Shown here piece by piece: positions 47,833-57,088 of a stretch of 64,000 nucleotides of DNA; the stretch's first letter is position 1, and each line of letters starts with the position of its first letter. The DNA comes from Bacteroides intestinalis (GTDB lineage: Bacteria; Bacteroidota; Bacteroidia; Bacteroidales; Bacteroidaceae). The notes beneath the pieces were generated by a model. It did not search any database. It saw only the letters and a program-made list of their open reading frames with translations, and was not told the origin of the DNA. Made by a program: the position numbers and the translations under genes. The stretch covers positions 1 to 64,000 of the forward strand of contig NZ_CABJDN010000009.1 in the NCBI RefSeq assembly GCF_902364365.1, written 5' to 3'.

Positions 47833-47872
47833 CTTTAAAATTACTCTTTTATTTTATAATAGTTCCCAATTG

Positions 47873-47880
47873 CAAATATA
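47873..47880 (-). promoter_or_regulatory. -7 promoter element of the TonB receptor operon
   Basis: On the minus strand the element reads TATATTTG, a TAnnTTTG match, about 40 bp upstream of the receptor start. Confidence 0.65.
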
Positions 47881-47898
47881 GGAATCGTTAGTGATAGA

Positions 47899-47919
47899 AA
47901 CCGTAGATAAATTACGGTT
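47899..47919. promoter_or_regulatory. Candidate regulator-binding palindrome upstream of the TonB operon
   Basis: AACCGTA (47899-47905) and TACGGTT (47913-47919) are perfect 7-bp inverted arms around 7 bases. The near edge is 19 bp upstream of the -7 element, so it overlaps the -33 position, as expected for an operator or activator site. No T run follows on either strand, so it is unlikely to be a terminator of the gene before it. Confidence 0.45.
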
Positions 47920-47954
47920 GTAAATACCATAATTACTGATTAACGTATTCTAAC

Positions 47955-48710
47955 TTACGTGTTATTCACTATCCAGGATTTGAACTCGGATGCTTTGTTC
48001 TTACTGATATAGATACGTTCGGGAGTTTCCACATCAAGCGTTACCAGCAAACGATTATCAAACCATATGGTTATATCCGTCACACTATTCCTTGCTATAA
48101 TGAATTGCTTATTCGCCCGGATGAAATCTGCCGGATTCAGAGAAGCCATTATCTGTTCCAGGGTTTTGGAGTATGGATACATATTCCCGTCTTTCAAGTA
48201 GATACAGGTATTTTTATCCGCTGTATAAAAGCATGAAACTTCTTTCAGGCAGACAGGTAACAGCTTATCTTTATATGAAATTAATAACTTGTCTTTGTAT
48301 TTAGGAGTCGGCACCAGTTGAGTCAACTTGGATAAGTAGTGAATCACATCCTGGTACGTCAGTTTTTTGTATTTATCCAACGCCTGTTTTACATCTTCCA
48401 CTTTGACAGGCTTTAGCAAATAATCAATGCTATTCACCTTGAAAGCTTCTATGGCGTATCTGTCATAAGCCGTCGTGAAAATAATAGGAGTTTCCAACTC
48501 CATTTTATCAAAAATGGTAAATGCCGAACCGTCCGATAAATGAATATCCATAAATATCAAATCCGGTGCAGGATTCGATTGCAGCCAATGAATGGTTTGA
48601 GTTACGCTTTCCGTATTACCGGCTATTTGAATATCATAAGAGACCTCGCTAAGAATATCCACCAGATTCTCATAAGCGGCAGTCTCGTCTTCTACAATCA
48701 ACACTCTCAT
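47955..48710 (-). CDS. LytTR-family response regulator
   Basis: The protein has 251 residues from the ATG before RVLIVEDE; an upstream ATG adds four residues (MHRD). The receiver domain has the acidic EDE pocket and the phosphorylated aspartate in LIFMDIHLSDGSAF (about residue 55), plus KPV near 105. The C-terminal LytTR DNA-binding domain (about 145-251) shows CLKEVSCFYTADKNTCIYL and DFIRANKQFIIARNSV. It lies 20 bp downstream of the LytS-type kinase gene and 122 bp before the TonB operon on the same strand. It probably controls that operon, but the TonB operon has its own promoter and the binding site is unproven. Confidence 0.9.
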   Translation of the reverse strand: MRVLIVEDETAAYENLVDILSEVSYDIQIAGNTESVTQTIHWLQSNPAPDLIFMDIHLSDGSAFTIFDKMELETPIIFTTAYDRYAIEAFKVNSIDYLLKPVKVEDVKQALDKYKKLTYQDVIHYLSKLTQLVPTPKYKDKLLISYKDKLLPVCLKEVSCFYTADKNTCIYLKDGNMYPYSKTLEQIMASLNPADFIRANKQFIIARNSVTDITIWFDNRLLVTLDVETPERIYISKNKASEFKSWIVNNT

Positions 48711-48730
48711 ATCTCTATGCAATTTTGATA

Positions 48731-49762
48731 TCAGTTCTGTTTACTTAAAGGAAGATATACTCTGAATGTATTTTCATCACATTCTATCCGTATTTGCCTG
48801 TTCATCAACAAGGTAAAACGGCTTTCCAGATTTCTCAGCCCGGTTCCGTTCGTATCAGGCGGAGACAGTTTAGGATAAATGGGATTACTCACCACCAGTT
48901 CTTTTTGCTCGTTCAGCCTAATGGTAATTTCCATTTTATGCTCACTGTCTATCATATTATGAACGGTCACATTCTCTACCAGCGGAAGCAGTGAAAGCAC
49001 AGGCAACGTCAGTTCATCCTGCATAGCCTCATCCACTTGGATCGAGAAAACCAGTTTATTGGCAAAGCGTACTTCCATCACATAACGGAAAGATTGAATA
49101 AATTCCAGTTCTTCCCTCAAAGTAACCAGTCCTCTCTTATCACTTTGAAGAATATAACGGAAGATATCGGACAATTCATGCACATACATCAACGTTTTTT
49201 CATCATCTTTCTTCCGGATGAGCGATTGTACTCCGTTCAAGGAGTTAAAGAAGAAATGTGGATTGATCTGATTGGCCAACGCATCACAGCGGCTTTGCAG
49301 ATTCTCTATACGTAGACGTTCTATCTCACGCTCTTTCTCACGCTGTGCGGAGTATAACATGGAAATATGCCCGATCAGCGTACACAGAGAACACTGAATA
49401 AAGAATTGGGAGAGCAATGTACTACCCAGAAAATCAGTACGGATACCATAAGAGTGAATCCAATAGGAAATAGACGCAAAGCCTGCATAAGCAGCCAACG
49501 AATATAAGAAGTTACGGCCAAAACGCTCCTTAAACTGTGCTGTCGGCAGTTGTCGTAAATTATAACGTAACAACAGACAAATCAGCCCCCAGAAGAAAAA
49601 GAAACGATAAACAAAATACCAATAAAAACCCGTACAACTTACTCCTTCCAGAAATTTTATATCCCAGGGCAGACAAGCTATATTAGGATATATGATAAAG
49701 ACTGAACTAATCAGGCCGACCAGAGGCAGTTTACGACTTATATAAGTATCAAATGAGAGCAT
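48731..49762 (-). CDS. LytS/YpdA-type sensor histidine kinase
   Basis: The protein has 343 residues. It has four hydrophobic segments in the first 135 residues, then a coiled segment (QREKEREIERLRIENLQ) and the His_kinase block with the phospho-accepting histidine in ANQINPHFFFNSLNG (about residue 168). A short C-terminal ATPase has NGTGLRNLESRF. This is the membrane sensor of a LytTR-type two-component pair. The regulator follows 20 bp later. The signal is unknown; nearby genes hint at a nutrient or redox cue. Confidence 0.9.
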   Translation of the reverse strand: MLSFDTYISRKLPLVGLISSVFIIYPNIACLPWDIKFLEGVSCTGFYWYFVYRFFFFWGLICLLLRYNLRQLPTAQFKERFGRNFLYSLAAYAGFASISYWIHSYGIRTDFLGSTLLSQFFIQCSLCTLIGHISMLYSAQREKEREIERLRIENLQSRCDALANQINPHFFFNSLNGVQSLIRKKDDEKTLMYVHELSDIFRYILQSDKRGLVTLREELEFIQSFRYVMEVRFANKLVFSIQVDEAMQDELTLPVLSLLPLVENVTVHNMIDSEHKMEITIRLNEQKELVVSNPIYPKLSPPDTNGTGLRNLESRFTLLMNRQIRIECDENTFRVYLPLSKQN

Positions 49763-50185
49763 AAATTATTTCTTCTTTTCTACAAAGAAAGATATTTTTT
49801 TTGAAACTTGGTAGAACCAAAGAATCAAAACGAAAAAGTAAGGCATAAAAGCGAATGACTACTCTATTTTGATTTAAGTAATAATTCGGCGATCCACTTC
49901 GATAGTTATTTACAAAAGGTACAAATCAAGAGCAGAGTCGTATATTGAGGGTATCTCAGTATGATACTTAGGGTACCTCAGTATCATACTTAGGGTGTCT
50001 CAGTCGTATGCTGAGATAGGGTCATTATAACACATTAATATTCAGGCTATTACAAAGCGCCACTCATACATTAACAAATTAAGAAAAACAACTAATAAAA
50101 TTGATAATTCGTTTCATTCTTGATAGGTATAAGTAAAAATACAATTTCCCTACTTTTAGGTATTGCCTGCTTTACTCAAGAACCG
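49763..50185. other. Divergent intergenic region without a gene
   Basis: The gap contains a tandem 22-bp repeat (49947-50012, listed separately) and AT-rich sequence on both sides. I see no open frame with family support. The expected N-terminal part of the downstream methyltransferase is not found here in any frame. Confidence 0.45.
49947..50012. repeat. Tandem 22-bp minisatellite, three units
   Basis: Three successive 22-bp units at 49947-49968, 49969-49990 and 49991-50012 share GGGT-N2-CTCAGT and an ATACT or ATGCT end. A partial fourth begins GAGATAGGG. The period is the same as in the element at 141-206, although the sequence differs. The CTCAGTATGATACT-type sequence can pair within and between units. 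Confidence 0.8.
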
Positions 50186-50193
50186 TAACTTTG
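50186..50193 (+). promoter_or_regulatory. -7 promoter-like element in front of the methyltransferase remnant
   Basis: TAACTTTG matches TAnnTTTG. It lies directly at the point where the remaining coding sequence of the methyltransferase begins, so transcription would start inside the coding frame. Confidence 0.4.
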
Positions 50194-50826
50194 GCAAAAA
50201 ATAGAAATCGCCTATGGACCCCGGAAGAGACGCTTCATTGCCACACGAGAAAACCCAATCGTAGTGAATGTAGGCTGCGACTGGATACCCGGTATCAACG
50301 CATTGAAGAGCATGACAAAGCCCCGTTTTACGAGATGGATTTACCCGAAGTAATTGACTTGCGCCATGATTTACTACCGGAACCTGCAGGCGATCATTAT
50401 ATAGCCGGTTCTCTGTTGGAAACCCAATGGATGGATGATCTCCGTGAAAAGCACCCCGAAGGAGAGTTTATTATTGTTATCGAAGGTGTACTGATGTATT
50501 TCTATGAAAAGCAGGTACGGCAATTACTCACCCGATTGGCCGACCGATTCAGTGGTGGTGAAGTATGGTTCGATGTATGCGGGCCAATGATGGCAAACTC
50601 CAAGTATATGAAACCCGACTCACTGCGGGGGCACGAAGCCCAAATCCGCTCCTGCCTGAAAGACGGGCATGAAATAGAAAAATGGGAACCACGCCTGCAA
50701 CTTATTGACCAAGCCCTCTACCAGAAATTCCACCCCAAAAGATGGGGGTTGGGCGGAAGACTAATGGGGTTATTCCCGGGTATTTGCAAAAAGTTCAGTT
50801 CGTTGTTAGGGTACAAAATTAAATAA
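50189..50826 (+). pseudogene. Decayed LCMT-family (PF04072) SAM-dependent methyltransferase
   Basis: The last 180 residues (from LDTRYQRIEE) match the leucine carboxyl methyltransferase/PPM-like family: DLPEVIDLRHDLLPE, then FIIVIEGVLMYF near the active core. The family normally reads GCGLDTR at the SAM site. Here NPIVVNVGC lies in one frame (to 50278) and LDTR in the next, with one base missing at about 50278-50279. Upstream of this the first 60 to 70 residues are absent: the first frame is closed by a TAA at 50186-50188 and has no ATG. The uninterrupted reading that starts TTG at 50191 crosses the shift and is not a true start. The gene is therefore both N-terminally truncated and frameshifted. 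Confidence 0.75.
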
Positions 50827-51717
50827 CTATACCCTGTACTCGTTCGGTGTCATCCCCACCACCTTTTTAAACAGACGGCTTAAATGATGCGGATACTTGA
50901 AGCCCAGTTCATAGGCAACTTCGCTGACAGTTTTATTCTCATCATAAAGCCGTTCTTTTGCTTTCTCTATTACAAAGAGCTGAATGGATTCCTGAGCTGA
51001 TTTACCTGTTTCTTTCTTTATCAGATCCCCGAAATAATTAGGAGAAAGATGCAACCGGTCCGCGGCATATTGCACGGATGGCAAACCGACAGTTTGCGGT
51101 TGGTCTGATTCAAAGTAATCACTGAGCAGGTTTTCAAAACGCACCAGAATATCTTTATTTATGTTTTCACGCGTAATAAACTGACGGTCATAGAAACGCT
51201 GGCAATGGTTCAGCAAAAGCTCAATCGTAGAAGCAATAATATCTTTACTATGCCTATCTATGGCACGCTCCAATTCTTCCTGTATTTCAACGAAACAATT
51301 AGAGATAATCTGCCGTTCACGCTCGGACATGTGCAAAGCCTCATTGGCTTCATAAGAGAAAAAACTGTAATCTCTCATTTTACGTCCCAATGAAGTACCC
51401 CGCAGTAAATCGGGATGAAAAGCCAATACCCAGCCTTGAGGATTCAGTGTCTCTCCGTCATCATCAACTCCCGCCACTTGTCCCGGAGCTACAAATACCA
51501 GCGTGCCTTCCTGATAATCGTACGTGCTACGCCCATAAGACAATTCCCCACACTTGAGTTGTTTCAGGAAGACGCAGTAAAAACCAAAATTCTTGCGTCC
51601 ATGCTTTAAGGAGCTCAACGTTGAAAAGTCGACCACACTAACGAGCGGATGTAATGTCTCCACTCCCATCGTCCTATTATACTCCTGAACAGTATTCAAC
51701 TTTACGATTGTACCCAT
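50827..51717 (-). CDS. AraC-family transcriptional regulator
   Basis: The protein has 296 residues. The N-terminal part (about 1-170) has a cupin-like sensing pattern (GTLVFVAPGQVAG). The C-terminal 110 residues hold the two AraC helix-turn-helix units: YAADRLHLSPNYFGDLIKKE and VSEVAYELGFKYPHHLSRLF, ending MTPNEYR. It has a -7 element (51741) and is divergent from an aldo/keto reductase gene, with a second reductase after that. Control of those two genes in response to an aldehyde or similar stress is likely but inferred from layout. The stop codon is next to the end of the methyltransferase remnant. Confidence 0.9.
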   Translation of the reverse strand: MGTIVKLNTVQEYNRTMGVETLHPLVSVVDFSTLSSLKHGRKNFGFYCVFLKQLKCGELSYGRSTYDYQEGTLVFVAPGQVAGVDDDGETLNPQGWVLAFHPDLLRGTSLGRKMRDYSFFSYEANEALHMSERERQIISNCFVEIQEELERAIDRHSKDIIASTIELLLNHCQRFYDRQFITRENINKDILVRFENLLSDYFESDQPQTVGLPSVQYAADRLHLSPNYFGDLIKKETGKSAQESIQLFVIEKAKERLYDENKTVSEVAYELGFKYPHHLSRLFKKVVGMTPNEYRV

Positions 51718-51740
51718 AATCTGATAATTTAATCCGATGG

Positions 51741-51748
51741 CAAAAATA
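51741..51748 (-). promoter_or_regulatory. -7 promoter element of the AraC regulator
   Basis: On the minus strand the element reads TATTTTTG, a full TAnnTTTG match, 24 bp upstream of the regulator start. Confidence 0.6.
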
Positions 51749-51815
51749 ACAGTTTTCTTTCAGCATTCCATCACTTATATTGCAAAATCAGTAATATTGG
51801 TATAAGAAACCGTAA

Positions 51816-52943
<1,128 letters not shown>

Positions 52944-53011
52944 CCAAAGAGCTTAAAATAATACAATAATCCGCAATGTCCTGAGGATATTAAGGAAGTA
53001 AAGTGTTTTAA

Positions 53012-53881
<870 letters not shown>

Positions 53882-53899
53882 AGAAGTCTTATGTGAAAT

Positions 53900-53934
53900 A
53901 TGAGGATATACCGCCTACAACGATATATCCTCAT
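53900..53934. terminator. Bidirectional hairpin terminator
   Basis: Perfect 11-bp arms at 53900-53910 and 53924-53934 enclose 13 nt. It lies between the reductase gene and the convergent end of the decayed GH2 region. Confidence 0.7.
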
Positions 53935-53939
53935 TTCAT

Positions 53940-54500
53940 TTACTTACTTTCAATATTCAGTATTCCTTTCACCAATCCCTTTCCAGTTGCTTCCAGCGTC
54001 ATTCTTCCCGGTTTACCGGTAGAAGAAACGATAGCAGTCATCATTCCACTAAAGACTTTCATTTTTGGTACTTGAAAGAATTCAAGTGAAGCCGGATATA
54101 TCCATCACAGCTGCCATATTATTATTAACAACTGCGTCAGGCGCATCCATTCCCTGCGTAACCGGACGTGTAGGATCTTCCCGATGACAAATATCCTGCA
54201 AGAAACGGGAAAGCTTGGGACCACGATTGCCATTCCACTAATCGGGAACTTCATTGCCAATGCACCACATTACAACACTCGGATTGTTACGGAAATGACG
54301 GACCAAGTTCACCAGATCCTTTTCCGCCCATTCATCGAATACCTTATGATAACCATTCTGTACTTTCGCACTTTTCCATTCATCAAATGATTCTGCCATC
54401 ACCACCATGCCCAGTTCATCACAGGCACGTATCAGTTCCGGCGCAGGCATATTGTGGGAAGTACGGATAGCATTACAGCCCATATCTTTCAACCGACTCC
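53940..54500 (-). pseudogene. Decayed GH2 glycoside hydrolase: catalytic and C-terminal fragments
   Basis: Minus-strand fragments match family 2 glycosidases in several frames. The first (54492-54238) reads MKDMGCNAIRTSHNMPAPEL and ends WCIGNEVPD at a TAG. After the TAG the same frame goes on as WNGNRGPKLSRFLQDICHRE and RPVTQGMDAPDAVVNNNMA to about 54090, so the TAG replaces a normal codon. A third fragment in another frame (about 54075-53940) ends with MMTAIVSS, KPGRMTLEATGKGL and LNIESK, a GH2 C-terminal pattern. The parts between, including the second catalytic segment, are missing. No complete enzyme can be produced. Confidence 0.85.
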
Positions 54501-57074
54501 CAGATACCAGCGTGACGATTCTGTTTCATTTTCCAGACGGACTGCCAGTGTATTCTTCCCATCCGCCTTCAGATAAGGAGTGGCATCCAGATAGAAGGAA
54601 TTGTAGCCATAAGGCCAATAACCGGCTTCGTGCCCATTGATATAGATGCGGGCATGACTCATGGCACCGTCAAATATCAGTGTCGCCGTCTTACCGACAG
54701 AGAATTCCGGCACATCAAACTTCAAACGATACCAACCTACTCCCACAAAAGGCAATCCACCCGTACGTCCGGCATGTTCCAATGCTTCTTTCTGTCCGTC
54801 CTGGGCGATAGCTACATTCTGCTTATCATTGTTTACGCTGAAAGGTCCGTAAATTGCCCAGTCGTGCGGTACAACGACCGACTGCCACCGGGTATCATCA
54901 TACTCTTTGCTACTGAATTCTCCGATATTATCTTCGCGGGTAAACTTCCAGCCCTTCTCTAATGTATATTCCGTACGCACTTCCGCATCAACTTCTACTA
55001 CAATTTCATCGGTAAATACCCAGCCACCAAACTCTTTGCCGGCACGAGCCTGATAGCGCACATATCGTGCACGCGCATCTCCCCGCCAACCTATCCTCTC
55101 AATAGTATCTGTTTTCACTATTTCGTGCGTAATACGCGCCAGGTCAGTGAAACCAGTGCCATCGGAAGATACGGAAATAACGACCTCGACAGGAAGAAAG
55201 ATTTCCGGTCCCACCATTTGCATGAAGTCGGCACTGATAGAGTTAATCTCTGTTTCAGCCTCCAAGTCTATAGTCACATCCAGGCGGTCGCGCGAAATGA
55301 ATCCTTGCCAGATACCATCCGAATAAGTCCAGTCACCACGGATACCATCGGTAAGGGTCTTATCTCCTTGAGCAGGATAAGATGCATTATAAGGCGCATT
55401 ATACTTTACCGGTTTGCCCAATGCCAAATGCTTGATGGGATGCATAGCTTCCTGACGATGGCCAATCTCATTTTTCAAATCAAAGGGATGATATCCCCGA
55501 TTCTGCAACCACTCCACGGCCTTCAGTGCACGTGCATGGAAATCGGGATAAGATTTGCGTCCGGGTACACTCCACGCCACTTCTGCCAAAGCAAGAAGAC
55601 GAGGATAGAGCATATACTCGTAATGTTCGTCAGTAGGAATGTATTCAGCCCACAAATTTGCTTGTACTCCATAGATTAGTTTTGCCTCATCAGATGTCAA
55701 CGCTTTAGGAATCGGATTATAAGAATAGGTCTGAGAAATAGGTATATACCCGCCCATAGCTTCCGGTTGCGAAGAAGGAACATCCTGATATTTATCCAGA
55801 TAACAATAGTTACCCGGAGTCATAATGGCACGGTGTCCCATCCTGACAGCATTAAGACCGCCTTCTTCTCCCCGCCACGACATAACCGTTGCATTGGGAG
55901 CTAACCCGCCTTCCATAATCTCATCCCAACCAAGAAGTTTTCTCCCATGAGCATTAAGGAATACCTCGATCCGGTGAATAAGATAGCTCTGTAATTCATT
56001 AACATCCTTGAGGTTATTATCTTTCATGCGTTGCTGGCATTTAGGACATGCTCTCCAAGCTCTCTTACCCGCCTCATCACCTCCTATATGAATATATTCG
56101 GAAGGGAATAACTCCATTATCTCGGTCAGTACATCTTCGAGAAAAGTAAAAGTCTGTTCATTGCCCACACAATAATCCTCATTCTTATAAGGCTCACCCG
56201 CACATGAAAACTCAGGGTAAGCAGCCAAGACCTCTTCAGAGTGTGCAGGCATCTCTATTTCAGGAATTATTATAATATGCCGTTCTGCAGCATACTGCAA
56301 TAATTCCCGAATATCATCCTGGGTATAGAATCCCCCATACGCACGCGGATCATCCTGTTCGCAATATTTGCGATTATTTTCACCAAACCACCACTCTTTC
56401 CAGGTTTTCTGAGGTCGCCAGGCAGCAAACTCTGTGAGTCGTGGATATTTCTTGATTTCAATCCGCCAACCGGCCCCATCCGTCAGATGCAGATGTAAAC
56501 GGTTCAGCTTATACCGTGCCAACACATCAATTTGTTTCTTTACAAATTCCTTGGAACGGAAATGCCTGGAAACGTCCATCATGAAACCACGATAGTCAAA
56601 ACGGGGCGTATCCTCTATATAGGTAGCATGTACAGTCCACTCATTCTTACTTGTAGATTCGGTTAATTGCATCAATGTCTGCAAACCATAAAAAAGCCCG
56701 GCATCTGTACCTGCCTGAATCAATATCCGGTGGGGAGTAACTTTCAAAGAATAGCTTTCAGGATGTTTTAAAGTACCACGTCCGGCTACCTTTACTTTCT
56801 GTAGAATGATTACATTCTCACGCATATCTTCTTCTCCATTCATACCAACATTGAACGGACGGGGAAGCGTTACCAGGTAATCTTCCAAAATTTTTCTCTT
56901 TTCACCTTTAAGATTGGTATATAGTTTCGTTGTTTCCAAAATACGGAACACTCCCTCGTTCTGCTCTATCTTCAACGGAACAGGAATCACAGATTGTGCA
57001 GACACTTGGATTCCGGTCGTACAGAATACAACACACCCCAATAAAAGATTAATAACCAGATGGCTTATTCTCAT
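54489..57074 (-). CDS. GH20 beta-hexosaminidase with a truncated GH2 N-terminal domain fused to its C-terminus
   Basis: The protein has 861 residues. It has a signal peptide (about 1-26), a GH20b domain, then the GH20 barrel with the catalytic pair Asp333-Glu334 in HIGGDEAGKRAW, which uses the substrate acetamido group. A discoidin-like domain lies at about 560-695. From about 699 a family 2 sugar-binding domain follows (EYTLEKGWKFTRED, VPHDWAIYGPFS, VGWYRLKF), which stops abruptly at SSRWYLGVG where GH2 proteins normally go on. The GH2 catalytic part is present downstream only as fragments. Whether the original was a natural GH20-GH2 protein or a fusion after deletion cannot be decided. The GH20 part should still be active in releasing terminal beta-GlcNAc or beta-GalNAc. 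Confidence 0.85.
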   Translation of the reverse strand: MRISHLVINLLLGCVVFCTTGIQVSAQSVIPVPLKIEQNEGVFRILETTKLYTNLKGEKRKILEDYLVTLPRPFNVGMNGEEDMRENVIILQKVKVAGRGTLKHPESYSLKVTPHRILIQAGTDAGLFYGLQTLMQLTESTSKNEWTVHATYIEDTPRFDYRGFMMDVSRHFRSKEFVKKQIDVLARYKLNRLHLHLTDGAGWRIEIKKYPRLTEFAAWRPQKTWKEWWFGENNRKYCEQDDPRAYGGFYTQDDIRELLQYAAERHIIIIPEIEMPAHSEEVLAAYPEFSCAGEPYKNEDYCVGNEQTFTFLEDVLTEIMELFPSEYIHIGGDEAGKRAWRACPKCQQRMKDNNLKDVNELQSYLIHRIEVFLNAHGRKLLGWDEIMEGGLAPNATVMSWRGEEGGLNAVRMGHRAIMTPGNYCYLDKYQDVPSSQPEAMGGYIPISQTYSYNPIPKALTSDEAKLIYGVQANLWAEYIPTDEHYEYMLYPRLLALAEVAWSVPGRKSYPDFHARALKAVEWLQNRGYHPFDLKNEIGHRQEAMHPIKHLALGKPVKYNAPYNASYPAQGDKTLTDGIRGDWTYSDGIWQGFISRDRLDVTIDLEAETEINSISADFMQMVGPEIFLPVEVVISVSSDGTGFTDLARITHEIVKTDTIERIGWRGDARARYVRYQARAGKEFGGWVFTDEIVVEVDAEVRTEYTLEKGWKFTREDNIGEFSSKEYDDTRWQSVVVPHDWAIYGPFSVNNDKQNVAIAQDGQKEALEHAGRTGGLPFVGVGWYRLKFDVPEFSVGKTATLIFDGAMSHARIYINGHEAGYWPYGYNSFYLDATPYLKADGKNTLAVRLENETESSRWYLGVG

Positions 57075-57088
57075 ATTCTTTTCCTTTC

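Noticed and set aside
50191..50826. Full-length methyltransferase starting from TTG at 50191
   Set aside because: The start lies inside a promoter-like element, and the first 30 codons do not match the family, whereas the +1 frame does up to a one-base shift at about 50278.
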